Part shown: one piece after another, positions 40,301-53,100 of the stretch
How the letters are laid out: every line of letters starts with the position of its first letter
How positions within the stretch are numbered: position 1 is the stretch's first letter
Source of the DNA: Dipetalonema caudispina
Taxonomy: Eukaryota; Nematoda; Chromadorea; Rhabditida; Onchocercidae
Assembly (NCBI GenBank): GCA_013365325.1
Contig: JABVXV010000003.1
Coordinates: 868,001-932,000, forward strand
Direction: 5' to 3'
Length of the DNA: 64,000 nucleotides
Notes under the pieces: model-generated
The model's database searches: none
What the model saw: only the letters and a program-made list of their open reading frames with translations
Told to the model about the DNA's origin: nothing
Translations under genes and position numbers: made by a program

Positions 40301-42237
40301 ACTAAATGAATTGGATGAATTGTGGATTTTAAAGGATGATCATTGCTATATTATTAAATGGGAATATCGAATAGAACGAATTGGTAAGTTTTGCATTTTT
40401 TTTTTTTTTACAGTTCTAGTCGATCTCACATATATACTGCTTTAACTTTCAAAAAACATTTATTAAATAATTTCAGGAATACGAAAACTGGATGGTACTG
40501 AACGTGAGAAAGAAACTGGTCGTCTACGTGTTGCATATTTTTATTGGTTAGGTAAGAAGACCACTAAAACAGAACAAGGACTTTGCGCTTTAGCTCTAAG
40601 AGCTTACGATGAAGCACATTTTCCTCACGAAAGAATTGCTCAGGTTATTTTAAACATTCAAAACCGACTTAAGTTCTACCCTGTTGATCAAACACATATA
40701 GATGAACAATATCTTCCATTGATGCAATTTGCATAATGTTTGAATTGTGTCTATGTCACCACGCCTTGAATGACATGTCAGATTAGTAATTTAAGGTTAG
40801 AGAATAGATGAAAAGAATAAAATGCTTTCAGGGTCAAGAACCGCCATTGTTTCTGCAACTATTTCAAGGGTCATTGGTTATTTGTGGTTGTAGATCCGGT
40901 ATTTTCCTCATTTACGGATCATCAATTCCTAGTGAATCTCGCATGGAAGAACAAACTTTACCTGTCGTTTATCGTGCTCATGCTGTATATATTGCATTGA
41001 ATGATAGGAAAGTAACAATATTAGAGGGAGTTGGAAGTAACGAATGCTCAAAGATAGCAGCTATGAATTTTGCTAAAAAAATTAAAACGCATTATGGTGC
41101 CTTTGAACAGTTTATTTCAGAACCAGTCATTGACCACTGTTATTTGACTGGGACGGAAGATTGTCCTGTAATCGAAGCAGATCATTGGATTAAGGTATAT
41201 CATATCTAAATATATTTCCGGGACATATAAACAAATCTCGTATTATTAATTACCTCAATTTTATGATATTTATGTATTGTTTCGACTTCCATTACAGCCA
41301 CCACGGTTATTTCGACTATTTGAAAAAGATGGAGAAGAACTGTTGTCCACAAATTGGGATCCTTCTCTTCCATTTTCATTTCAACAGAGCAGTTTCAGGT
41401 TTGCTTTTGGCACTTTTCAAACCATCCAAACTATTCTGCATAAGAATTCCACACTGAATTACAGAAATTCGAATATAAATATATTGCGTTATATAGAAAT
41501 CGTCCAAATTTTTTAACTCTTAAAAAGTAGGTGTATTGCATATAAATACGGTTAAATAACTGAATTAATGGATGTCCACTTTAGGGATACTATCATGGTA
41601 GATCAGGATAACAGACTATGGCTTTGGAGCGATAAAACAGTCAGTACGTTTGCACTACGTGTAGCAAACGCTTATTGGTCTGATCGAAGTGGTCCAAAAA
41701 CGGTTATTTGCAAAACTCAAGAACCGGATTCATTCAAAGCACTCTTTGCCACATGGGATGATTTCGTTGATGAAATTGATGAAAATGAGCTCATTGCGGT
41801 AGCATTTGTGCTTAATCCTATTTTAGAATCTTTAAAATACCAAAAAGTTAAACTAAACATCCAACCATTCATTCTCTACACTATAGTTTATTTCCTTCTA
41901 AAACAACATCTTAGTTTCCCCACCACATATATTCAACGTTTTTCGTAAGTTGACTGAATTGTTATACACAAAAGCTAATCAAATTTATCATTTTTAGCAA
42001 AATCCATTACGATGCAAACCAATCGACTTAGATGAATTGTTACGATTACGAACGAAAACTTGGCCGCTCGAAAAAGTGAGAAGTCGAGATTTGCCACCTG
42101 GTGTTGATCTGAATCGATTAGAGCAATATCTGGATGATGATGACTTTCAATCAGTGTTTCAAATGGATCGAACAACTTTTTATGCACTTCCACATTGGAA
42201 ACAAATTGTGCTTCGCAAAAAGCATAAGCTATTCTGA
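31371..42237 (+). CDS. viln-1: Supervillin/villin-like actin-binding protein with headpiece
   Basis: A many-exon gene. Supervillins tie F-actin and myosin II to membranes and modulate contractility. N-terminal linker: EKLAQLEESTNRWRYQRSRE (31.6 kb), then SAERWRERIKRDPDLQYLDG (36.0 kb). Gelsolin-like repeats: LMLIRVKG; the piece DKYIDVRLVAP (37.9-38.1 kb); GELGCNAKHFENVHEGVGIG with WRLLGLNEEE, as in SVIL ELGCRAT... FWKLLGG (38.7 kb); DFDFGSEIYVWVGRSADRV, as in SVIL DFGSEVYVWHG (39.3 kb); RYFVLEGEKTLNELDELWIL; VAYFYWLGKKTTKTEQGLCA; and GQEPPLFLQLFQGSLVICG, as in SVIL GKEPPCFLQCFQGG (40.8 kb). Headpiece exon 41998-42237: WPLEKVRSRDLPPGVDLNRL ... LPHWKQIVLRKKHKLF, then TGA, the villin headpiece with a KKHKLF end. 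The 5' end is uncertain: exon 31371-31481 (MGGVVLARKDSFLNRP) and the exon with ATG at 31625 do not join in frame, so 31625 could be an alternative start. Long intron 31764-35750. Confidence 0.9.
31764..35750 (+). other. Long intron of the supervillin gene (about 4 kb)
   Basis: It lies between the exon ending EKQD (donor gttag at about 31763) and the exon FVDGSVMLTDSGKLPKKGEK starting 35751. Phase 0 on both sides. AT-rich, with a (TTG)n/T-run at about 32812-32845 and a slightly less AT-rich island at 33050-33730. I found no exon, RNA gene or transposon here. It may hold a downstream promoter. Confidence 0.6.
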
Positions 42238-43599
42238 CATAGACACATTTATTTCGAAATATTAAGGAATGGAAGCATTCATATCACAAAAATTGACAGA
42301 AAGTTCAAAATATTTAAACAACAACATAAGCGGAAATTTTGACCACATGGTCTTTTTTAAATTAAATTAATTTAAATGCTATGGAAGATATGAATAACTT
42401 CCATGAAGTACAATATTTCATGTTGACGAACCATTTGTATTTTATTTCTTCTATGATATCTATTGTGGATCAGCGAAAAGCTTCCCCACAGCGTTAATAG
42501 ACTTGATCTCCTTACTCTGATATCACTAATGACCCCCCATAACCCTATACCACATATTTAACAACTGTCCCATCAAAATTATATTTCCCCTCGTTGTACC
42601 ATATCTTCACAATTTTTCAAGCTTCCAATCAATAATATTATCTGTCTCATTTACCAGCTTTTCCAAATGTTTCGGACCTAATTCATAAATTTGGCCTGGC
42701 TCAATACCTCAAAATAAAAGTATATATATATATATGCATGCAGTAAATATTGATGGTGATGCTATACGGAAATCAAGAATAACGCATCTAAAATTCCGCA
42801 TTCACTTTCCTAACCTTACCACCGATTCTAATATCTGATGAACAATAAGTACTATTCTCTCGTGTCCAAGTTTCATCCCAAAGTGCACTTTTCCCCTAAT
42901 ATTCCACCATTATCCTAGTCTCTGTGTTGAACAGAAACAGGTCTACTTGCAAAGTCGTTGAACTCCAATCTTTCGTCATTTCCGTTCTGTTTCATAGAAA
43001 AATTAGATCTTTTCTTAAGCAGAAACAAGCGTAATATAAATGACTTATAAATTTATGTTATCCGTTAACAAGCAAACAAACAGACATCCGAATGTATGAT
43101 TCAGATTTCCGGACGTCAAATCAACAGGGCGATATAGTGATAACTTCCCAGAATTGAGTAGTAACCTGTTTCGCATACGTCCTATGCTTTTTTTTATAAA
43201 CACTGCCACTGATTAAGTAAAACTGTATATGGGTGTATATCATAGTGATTCGAACAAAATCCTTGGATTGAGTATAGAATTAATTTAATAAATTTCAAAG
43301 TTTCGTCCAGTTTGACTTTCCTCAACAGAGTTTTTTTGTACTATAATGGAAATTATCTTTGCAGGAAGATCACTTCTGAATAGCATAAACATTGTTCATG
43401 AGATTTCTATAGTATTGATTTTCAGTGGTAATTCAGACAAATATCAATAAAAACATGCGTAAAATAGACAGTAGCAGCGATATCATGCGGTTTTATAACA
43501 GCCGTTCTCCTCAAATTCAGTATATTTTGCTTTATTTGCAAATATCGAGTTCTTTTTCATCAAGTACGACAAATAAACACATAAATAATGACTATGAAA
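42238..43599. other. Convergent 3' region between supervillin and RPB6
   Basis: About 1.36 kb containing both 3' UTRs. A (TA)n run sits at about 42719-42735. Short ORFs only (43425-43613 plus). No gene recognised. Confidence 0.5.
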
Positions 43600-44750
43600 T
43601 CACCAATCAGTAACATCTAATTCATCAACACTCCAATCCTCAAAAGAACCATCGGGAAGATACCTGCAAAAAGAGATCTTCACTAGGTCAAATAAAATCA
43701 TACAAAATGTTTGTGTGGTTTTTGACTCAACTCTTCGAAAGTAAATACTGCAAGCCAAACATAATAATTCAAGATCACCAATTTTCTGTATTTGAAATTT
43801 GGAATTCCCTGGAGTCATTTTTTTTCTGATAAAGTTTCTTAGCAATTAAGAACATAAGGGACGACGAGTAAAGCAAAACAAACTTTCCTTGATATCAAAA
43901 CCAACAAAATGGAGATGCAGAAGGTGATTTACGTCTTCTGAGGCAATAAACCAACTCATAAAAAAAAAAAAAAAAAAAGTCAAAGCATTTTTTTCATCAA
44001 GAAAGACAAAGAGATGAAAGACCATAAAGTATTGGCAGCGAAATAAACAATTCCCATGTCTATTTCCAGGATGTTTCAACAAAAAGCAAAACTCCACCTT
44101 CTTACGATAAGAGGTATCTTCTGGTGCTTCAGTTCCTTGCGAGCGATCTCCAATGGATCGGTTTCTCCTTCTAATTCTACCATAACTGGCGCACCCATCG
44201 CGATTTGTAGTGCTCTCGTGCCAAGAATCCGTGCTCGTTCATACTTTGTCATGAATGGGGTTGTGACGCGCTCCGCGGATGCTGTTTTCTCCGATCCCTG
44301 CGACAAACAACGCTGACATGAGAGGCAGTAAACGATAACTGATATAGGGATGAAGTGATAAAAATTAAATTGAATTTGAAATCTTACCGGATCAATATCC
44401 CATATGAATTTACTAAAAATGGGAAGAATTATGAATATTATAATATATATGGATCTTTATGAACTATTTATATGTCTTTTGGAACTTCTATATCCTAAAT
44501 CCCAGCGTTAATTCCGAAAAGTTCATTATCTTGATTACTCTCTTCTCTTCTCATGATGAGATACTTGAATAACATATCACGAATTACACTCCATCATATA
44601 AATTGAAGATGGAAATTAAGAAGAGACCTCAACGACCTGTATCCTTTCAGTATCATCTTCAGCAGGTTCCAAATCTAAATCATCCATTTGTTCTTCATCA
44701 CCGAACTCATCGGCATCCATTTCACCTTCATAGTCTTCATCTTCTGCCAT
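43600..44750 (-). CDS. rpb-6: RNA polymerases I, II and III shared subunit RPB6 (POLR2F)
   Basis: Four splice blocks collapse to three phase-perfect exons: 44750-44628, 44297-44098 and 43663-43600 (387 nt, 128 residues; human 127). RPB6 is a small subunit common to all three nuclear polymerases and bridges the clamp and Rpb7. The acidic N-terminus ([20 protein letters not shown]) is typical. The conserved core reads [20 protein letters not shown], then [20 protein letters not shown], then [20 protein letters not shown], ending DELDVTDW and TGA; human has [21 protein letters not shown]. A small open stretch at 44389-44411 with splice-like borders was not used, because phase 0 entry gives TAA and skipping it joins exons perfectly. 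Divergently transcribed relative to the H3 variant. Confidence 0.97.
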
Positions 44751-45253
44751 CTTTTAATTCCACCTAGAAAGTATTAAAGTTGCACAATTTATCATGCAAT
44801 AACTTTCCTCTATCACCACACAAAAATAAATGCAATAGATGCTACTCATATGGATCAACAATAAAGTCCTTTTCCCAACAAAATCACCAGAATAACAGAC
44901 CGAGAGGAGCGGGGGAAATGCCTCGGTAAAGAAGAGGAAGAAAACTCGGAGGAATGAACGGTCCAAATCCATCCTTACCAATCATGAAATTAATAAACCA
45001 TAATGCTACAAGTCGTCGTCTAACTCTCTTCTTTCATAAGATATTTCATGCTTTTTTTTGTTTCCATCTTTTTGCTCTCATTTTTAGGGTCACTGAATTG
45101 AAGGAAGTTCACGGGAGATATTGACCTGACCTCTTGTCCCTCTATGGGGGGTTTGATATCCGATAAAGTTAGTGGTTTGATTTGTTTGTTTAATGAATGT
45201 TCACTATGCATTTTCTTTATTGGTGATTACAGAAGAATAATAGTTGGCGCGGA
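44751..45253. promoter_or_regulatory. Divergent spacer between RPB6 and candidate CenH3
   Basis: 503 bp between two divergent start codons, so it presumably carries both promoters. It also contains a 63-codon minus-strand ORF at 45020-45211 (separate entry). No TATA box can be assigned with confidence. Confidence 0.5.
45020..45211 (-). CDS. Small hypothetical protein (63 aa), upstream of RPB6
   Basis: An ATG-to-stop ORF without introns, on the same strand as RPB6 and ending 270 bp before the RPB6 ATG. The product is hydrophilic, mixed acidic and basic, with IKPLTLSDIKPPIEGQEV near the start and a Lys/Met/Glu-rich C-terminus (NESKKMETKKSMKYLMKEES). It has no membrane segment, signal peptide or known motif. 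Its composition looks more protein-like than most chance ORFs in this AT-rich DNA, and the spacing would fit a nematode operon with RPB6 downstream, but both points are inference. It could be chance or a uORF-like leader. I do not recognise the family. Confidence 0.35.
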   Translation of the reverse strand: MHSEHSLNKQIKPLTLSDIKPPIEGQEVRSISPVNFLQFSDPKNESKKMETKKSMKYLMKEES

Positions 45254-46449
45254 ATGGTTCGTACGAAGCAAACGGCGAAAAAATCATTGCCAACTCGGGG
45301 TAAGTTAATGAAACTACGAGCGAAGCGAGAACGAATTAGTGGAGCTAAACATAAAATTCACAGTGCAACTGCTGGCGAAAGCACTTCAATCATCAAAAAA
45401 CGACGCTACAAACCAGGTTGATTATAGCAATGGGTTGCACATATCTTGTAATATCCCATGATACTTTAGTGAGCTTTTTCTAGAATTCCTTCTTTTAAAT
45501 CTAGATTTATTTTTTGTCATTTTAGTAGAAAAAATAATGCATCGGTTGTAATTTCTGATACATTATTTTTTTCTCTGGATTCTTAAGAATTAACTACTGA
45601 CCAGGAAATTGTTAGTGTTTCTGTCTAGATTGAGCTTCTCTAAGCATTTTATGTAGAAAATATTTAAAAAACTTCATATAGTTAAATATTTGTATTACTT
45701 AAGGTACACGCGCTTTGCAAGAGATACGACGACTGCAAAAAACGGTTAATTTACTCATACCACGTGCACCGTTCCAACGTTTGGTACGTGAAATTGCAAT
45801 GAATGTATCAGAGAAAAACGTCGATTTGCGTTTTCAATCTCTCGCAATATCAGCTTTACAAGTAATTCTATTATCATCATAGAGATCATGCACCTATCTT
45901 TCACTGTATCTTTCGCATACATATTGTGATTTGACGCAGATTTAAACTGAGTACATTTGTACAGTAGGTCACAAGGTATCGTTCATATCTTAAATGAGTA
46001 TAGTAAGTCTAAGAAAAAACTATCTGTTTCATAAGGTTAATGTAAAGTGTTCGGTTTCATTTCGTATTTCACTTTACAAATGGCAGAGCATAAGATACTT
46101 AGCAAATGGATATCGTTAACCATCACTAAAAAGAGTGCAGTTCATGTCAGTATACACTTAGTAGTACTACACCTGAAACTGCTAAGAAATGTCCGCTGAA
46201 TATTGAGGTATGAATCGGTGTTGCTCCCTACCACATTCACATATTTGTTTTATTTGGACTTTTGGTAGAAGTCCTACAAACTTTGTTTTAAAGTTATTGC
46301 ATTTGTAGGAAGCTGCGGAAGTGTATTTGACTTGCTTATTCGAAGACACTAATTTGGCTGCTATTCACGCAAAGCGTGTCACAATCTTTCCCAAAGATGT
46401 TCAGTTTGTACGTCGTCTTCGTGGCGAAGTTGCTCGATTTGGGCGTTGA
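45254..46449 (+). CDS. Divergent histone H3, candidate centromeric H3 (CENP-A/HCP-3)
   Basis: Three exons in phase: 45254-45416, 45704-45861 and 46309-46449 (462 nt, 153 residues; canonical H3 has 135). The tail begins [10 protein letters not shown], keeping H3-like Lys4, Lys9 and Ser10 positions, then diverges completely ([19 protein letters not shown]). The fold starts [20 protein letters not shown], with [10 protein letters not shown] in helix 1. Loop 1 reads [14 protein letters not shown] where H3 has QDFKTDLRFQS, about three extra residues; a longer loop 1 is a classic CENP-A hallmark. Helix 2 [20 protein letters not shown] and [20 protein letters not shown] are H3-like. CENP-A marks kinetochore chromatin and pairs with H4. 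A divergent intron-bearing H3 with a novel tail fits CenH3; a non-centromeric H3 variant is the alternative. Confidence 0.8.
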
Positions 46450-49400
46450 TTATCTTAATTTTTTTTTTTTTTTTTTTTAATTTATATCTCTGATTTTAAT
46501 GTTTGCCTTGTTGTTCATCATCTATAAAAGAGAGTGAACGTTGTAGGTATGCTGTGAGGTTTGTAGCCTAAATCAAAAAGTCAAAGTTAGAACTTTCTTC
46601 CTCTTAGCATCACAGAAAGAATTTATTCATTATTATAGTGCAGTACTGTCATCCAATACGGGACTTGATGAATTTATGGTAGAGCCGAACATTAATTTCC
46701 AAATAGAATATCCAAATAGGAATCTATTATCTTTTGCCCAAAGCATTATCAGAATCAAAATTAGTTATATAAAAAATACTATTAACAACTAAAGAATGGT
46801 TCAAAAAGAAGATAGAGACTGCGCGAAATAGGTGGTATTTAAGTAGCGGTCTAGAAATTAATTGATCCGGTATGAAATACATGTTGTACTTTTGCAAAAA
46901 TGAACGAAAATTTAAAAAAATAAAGAGTTAAATGTTAATTTGTCGTCGAAGAATATATTATCAACTAAGGAAGGATGATAAAAAAAAGGGTTTGGACCAG
47001 AATGCACAATTTGCAGTAAATGAAGCATGGTGCTGCCAAGAGCAGTACATTGGATTCCTGCCTTTATAAACCTTGCTTCTTCCTTCGATGTCGGCTGATG
47101 AATTTATGGAAGCAAAAGATTGAGCCAATCTGCATAATCCTTTCATTGTTATTAGATCGTCAATTAAATATTCGTCGTGTTACATCAATCATCCTGCCAT
47201 TGAGACGTTTTTTGCATTATTCTCTGGAATTTTCATGTGATGTTTTTAAATTCTACGAAAACTTTTCAATAACCCCGCAACAGAGCAAGTCCTTCTCTCT
47301 ATCCTTTCATCAAATTCATTTTATTCCTTAATAAACCATAAAGATACGATACATATTTTGTAAAATTTTTGTTAGAGATTTATGCACAGCTTTCTATATG
47401 ATTCGACGCTTCTTTTTATTGTGAATTTTAACGCATAAAATGTTGTCTACAATTAGTCAATTATTACTAACGGTTTTTCAATAAAAAATTTTGTAGAATC
47501 CATAAATGATTTTTGGTTGGATGGAATATTCGCTATCCAAATTAGAAAAGGCATTCATTGCTTTCATTTCCTTTCACTTTATAGTATTTAAGTAAGCCTT
47601 CACATCAAAGTGTTCTTACACTTTACAATTTCGTGAAATTTTTGTTTGAATAGAAAGATTTCTCGTTCATTTTTCCTCAAAGCACTTTCTCTTTTGTTAC
47701 GAAGGTCACGAAAAATTACAACACTTTATAATTTCCATCAGGGCTATGGCATTTTTATGTGCTATACATTATAAGACTGTAACGATCCGATCTGTTCTAG
47801 ATATTTCAAGATCAACTGAAGTTCTTCAATATCTCATGTGCGAACTGTGATCCACTAGGAATAAATAAAAGCAAAATAAAATACATTATTTTCTTCTTAT
47901 TCAATTCATTTCGTTCATTCTTTTGGAATGAGAAATGCTAAACACATGTCCCTTTGATTCCAGAATTTCTATTCCCAAAATCCTTTGGTAATCTCCTTCT
48001 CTGGTTTCAGAACTTTTCATCTGTCCTCGGTAATCCATTTATTTCGATCTAATTTTCCGCTTACTTAAAATAAGTACCGACTTATCGGCATTCGCTCTAC
48101 GAGAGTCCACTTCGAAATAAAAATTCAACATTGGTTTGAAATTAGCAAATTGTTAAAATCCCAAAGTTTCTCTTTCTCATTTAAACCATGCTTACTATAA
48201 AATGTATTTTCATCTAATAGTGAGGCATCTCATTTCTTTCTACTTTTTTTTTTTTTGCACTGATACGGGCGCATTACATCTTTGCATATCTGACAATGAT
48301 AATGGTTGTCCGGCATTAAAAGGAGAAAGCAGAGGGATCAATTTTTAATGAAGTAGCTTCAATTTATCTATCCTTCATGTTCCACTCCTTACCATTCTAC
48401 CACTTCGATCGATACACAATCATTTCTTCAAAAAGCACATGGATATTGCTATGATTCCTTGTATAAAGATAAATTCATCCGTTTACTCACTCTACAAAAA
48501 AAAAAAAACAAGTAATCTGATGAAGCTAATTACACTATCTTCTTAAGTGTATTCTTGTCCCTCATTATTTTTGGCCAAAGAAATAAAATGATTCAGTTCA
48601 ATTTCATTAAAACTTTCAGCTTTCCTTCCGCTTGTATGCTTTAGGAATTGATCTCTTTTTATAACATTTTGCAAAAGTGTTCTATACTTTATTAGGATCG
48701 ATATTATAACAAAAACTCTAATCTCTGGCCCATTATTTTTACTTGACATCTTCCTACAACACAAGTAATAATCTGTTTATTTCTATGAGTCATCTCATCT
48801 TCATGTAATTTGAATCCAGAACATACCCGAAATATTACATCATCAGGGAATAATTAGTTTGTATAGCAAGGAAATTACACTTCTAATTTCTCTCCACGTC
48901 TTTGATAAATTTAGAAACTAATAACTTTTGGTCTAAATTTTCCAAAATGTTTGCTTTAATCACTACTACGATAACCTTTATGAGTGTAATGATAAACCAT
49001 GTCACTTGATAAACAAAGCTTATTTTTTTAAATAAATTCAATTTACTATTTTCATTATATACCACAGTATTGTTCAATAGTTAAATGAATGTTATGAAGA
49101 TTTGTTTTATAATGCAATATATTTGGCATATTGTGGTTAATTATAACTAATAAAGATGTGCAAAAGGTAATCATATTTATCACTTGACATTCCACAAACG
49201 AGAGTGAGAGAAATTCCAGCTATATCCCTTGGATTTGCTTTCTTTAAAATCATCTGACCAGAAAGTTTGCCTCAAAAATTCATGCCATGGCTACTATAAC
49301 CCACCGTTATCCTACATCTTGAGCTATTGCCTAGCAAACTGATCTATCGGATAATACAACCTATTTGATAGATAATTAATTCGGCCCTCATTGCCTAGAG

Positions 49401-50160
49401 AATGCAATAATTTAGAGTAAAGGATATCTCGGAAATGTACCCAGGGAATTCATAGATTTTTTCTATTTCTTAGAACAGCCATCTCCATTTATCATTGAAA
49501 TGGCCAGGGAAAGATAATGCCTTCCTATTGGGTTGATGGATATACTTCACTGCAATTCCATATATTACTCATTAGACTGCTATGTTGGCTTGAAATCCTT
49601 GGAAAGCCCAGGGTAGCAGGCCTATGCTGCATCCACCATCCGTTAATATCGACAATCAATACGTCCATCCTGCTCACCCTTACAATTACTACAATTCCCA
49701 AATGATACATTAAGAGAGATAACAACAGAGAAGAGAGAGAAAGGAGAAAGAGACCTCGAATAGAGCAGCACGAATATGAAAGAGATTAGAGACAGAGGGG
49801 AACGTTGTTGTAAAACACTGCGGCTGGGCATACATCTGTCGTTTGGTGCGGAGTGTTGTTGGTGCGGCTGAGAATACGAACGCGTCAACGGTTGGTTATT
49901 CACCGAACTCGACCCAACCCGATTCGACCCGACCCACATTCGACCAGATCTGAGCAGACCCGATTCGATTCGACTCGATTCATCCCGAACTATTATACTA
50001 TGGGCTGTTTTTAGAACTTTACCGAATGGAATAATCCATGATTTGAGAAAATCAGGCGATTGATTATTGAAATTTAAAAGATCCAGTCATTTGTTCATTG
50101 TTAGAATAAGAAATCGGTGGAGTGTCGACTATTCTAGCTGTAATTAGTGAGCGGATAAAA
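46450..50160. other. Long intergenic region between CenH3 and UNC-14/RUSC
   Basis: About 3.7 kb. T-run at about 46461-46480 just after the histone stop. ORFs such as 47020-47331 plus and 48543-48764 minus are unconvincing: no splice partners and no known domain. A GC-richer tract with degenerate pentamer repeats sits at 49901-49990, just upstream of the next gene. No RNA gene recognised. Confidence 0.5.
49901..49990. repeat. Degenerate CGACC/CGATT pentamer repeat tract
   Basis: About 90 bp of imperfect 5-bp units such as CCGAA, CTCGA, CCCGA, TTCGA (for example cccgattcgacccgaccc). It is markedly richer in C, G and CpG than its surroundings and lies about 170-260 bp before the ATG at 50161. 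Confidence 0.7.
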
Positions 50161-53100
50161 ATGGTCGAGCTATGTGAGCTCAAATTAGTGGATCAAAATT
50201 TGGAATCACAGTGGCCAGCTGATATCGATCAACATATCGCACAGCTCGATTTTCAACGATCAACCGATGACGAGGATACAAGCTTATTCTCAAGCATGGC
50301 ATTGGACCCTTCTATGATCTCCACCGACAGCCTTGACATCGAGGAGCTTCATGCCCGATGCGAAGTTTGTCACTTTTCTTTCAAATTTTGTAATTTTTTT
50401 TTATTATTCCACTTTAACAATAGTGATACTTTGCATGTCATTTGAATTGACCCAACGTATATTGTACCATTTCCTTTCTGTCATGGTGGTGATACGGGGA
50501 GAGTCATATCTTCCTTTTGATATCTTTTCGGTATTAGGAAATAGTCGTTAACTATCATTAATATTTTCGACTAAATCAAAAATTCTGTTCTACTGGACTT
50601 TGTGTTGCTTCAAAAAATTTTTCATTTCAAAATTTTAAAGTGGTTGTTTCAATACTCTTTTTTAATATTGTAATTCCATGAGAAAGATGGTATTTTAGTA
50701 GCTGGAATATATATAGACCAATTATAGAATTCTTGAATTCATTTTATCGTTCCCCTTGATAGATCGCTCATAATGTTGACGTTAGTGGTGAAAAAGTAAG
50801 AATTTTTAGGGGTTTGTTATAGGAATAGTTGTAACGTTTGAACATTGTGAAAGAGGCCCCTACCAACTAGCTAAAGAAAAGATTTATGTTTATCATACGT
50901 TTATTTTAAAATGCCGTTTTAAACTTTGGAAAAATGTCTCCAAGTTCAAATCATAAACGTGTACTTGGTATTCAATTTTTCATGTTTTGAAATCAACGGA
51001 GTTTTGATTTTAAAAAATATAAGTTAAATGCATGTCTATATCTTCTCAAACGCTTTCATCTAGTGTTGTCATGTTTTTAACAATTCAACTGGCGCAATTC
51101 CCCATCTTAAAATACCTCTTGCCGCTTATTCCACTTTTTTCAGCAGTTTTCTAACAGTAGAAGCTACTAAGACAAGAAAGGGGAAGTCCGACTGAATTGT
51201 CAAGAATAATTGAGCCTTTCGAATTTTTAGTTTAAAAGGATAGTTCGAAAAGAAGAAAAAACTTTTTCGAAATATTCTAATAAAACAGTATTGTGAGTCT
51301 GTGATTCTTTTCCAGTAAGAAATTCACGCAATAGTAAGGCGATGTTTTTAAGTAACTGCTTCAATTGCATAACTCTGATGACGACACCTACTCGAACGGT
51401 GCTTCATTTCATTGTTTATAAGACTGTATTGTTGGCAAGTGTGACAAATCATTTTCTTTAATGTCTTTTTCTCTTGAAGTAAATTGTTTACTCGAGAAAT
51501 GAAAAATTTTCGTTTTTGGCAACGTAATAATGAGATTTAGTGCATTGGATTTTGTTGTACAAAAATGACATCGCAATGACAGACTATAAGTTTAGTAAGG
51601 CAGCCAATATAGATGATGCATCCTACATAAGTAAACAAGGAAATTTTGATTACGATCATTTCAACTACTTCCATCTGTCAAGTTCGTGATATTGAAGTAA
51701 TCATGGAAATGATGCAGAGTGCGTTTAAACATTTGAATAGAAAGGGAAAGAAGGGTGGGGATGGGGGAGAAATACTATGGCGATTATTCGTGTGGAGAAT
51801 AAAGAGATGAATTATTGGGATTTTTTTATAGACTTAACAGATGCATCTAACAATCTTCTCTTTTGGCCAAACATCGCTTATATCCCTCTTTGATTGTAAC
51901 ATTAAATTTGATGAAATGATGCTGCACAGCGAAGGAAAGAAATTGCATTCTTATCTCAGTAGAGAGATGAATTACACAAAATTCAAACAAAGGTTGAGGT
52001 GAAATATGAATGCACGATGAGTTCGGAATTATTTTCTGCTAACTTCAATATATTTTTCGGTAAATATTATCATTTTTTCTGGCTCATCTTCACTAGGATT
52101 TGTATAAATTTTCAATACGATTCTTCATCATTAGTCAACTATTCTACCATTATTTTTAAATAACAAAACACGTCTCTGCACTTATTCACTATGCTTTCAA
52201 GTAAAACTTTCTTTTAAACTTCCTTTTGCAAAAGTGAAAATGATTTACTCTTATTGTGAAACCTAAGGGTTAGGAAAGAATTCCTCTGTATTTTATTATA
52301 AATTTCTTTAGGGAGAATGTGGATATGTTTTTATCCTTTCTTTTTATTTCTGGTTTACGTCGTTTCATTATATAAAAGAATAAATATAGCGTTTTTCCTC
52401 GCAGCTAATTGCCTTGAAACTACGGGTAAAAGGGAAACTTTACATTTCATAATTGGAATGACTGCTTTACACCGTAATAACTTAATGTTTTATTAGTTTT
52501 GCAAATTGCATAAGTCAGGCGTAAAGTTTTAGTTCGAATTGCAATTTTTGAATTTATATGCCCCCCTTGAATTCGGTTGTTCCCTGCTGGGATCCATTTA
52601 AATCCTTCCGCAAAGGCTACATAAAATATTTCCAAGCTTCGATAAATTTGCGTAAGATGTTTCTTCTCCTGAATCAAAACTTTTTCATTTCTAAGTTATC
52701 GAAGGACCTTTAGTTTTTTTAAGGATGTTTCATATTTTTATAATCCATCCTCTTTTGTGCACTTCACCCTAATCCATACAGCTTTTTTAAAATAAATGCA
52801 GTTGTTGATCATGCACAGATTATAGAGATTGCAAATTCTTTGGATGTTTTAGGGTTGTTTAGAACTTTTTAAATAAGTTAGATCTCGTGATTTCCGCTGA
52901 CTAATTGTTCACAACTTCAGCCAATGTGAGGGAATGATAGCATATCATTGATCATTTGTTTGTATTTGATTTATCTTAGCTAATGTTATTTAATATGAAC
53001 TTCGTCAAGGATGAATTAGAAAACACTACTTTTAAAAGGAAAAGTCACTGAAAAGGTACCAAAAAAGGGAAATGAAATATACAGTGTATTTGAAATAGTG

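Noticed and set aside
44389..44411. Possible extra RPB6 exon (KFIWDIDP)
   Set aside because: Entering it in phase 0 gives an immediate TAA, and skipping it joins flanking exons in frame to give the human-like length of 128 residues.
47020..47331. 103-aa ORF in the intergenic region
   Set aside because: Antisense to another ORF, Phe/Ser/Leu-rich, no splice partners and no known domain; expected by chance in AT-rich DNA.
52447..52677. 76-aa ORF in the UNC-14 long intron, considered as a mobile-element remnant
   Set aside because: No transposase or reverse-transcriptase motif and no terminal repeats visible.
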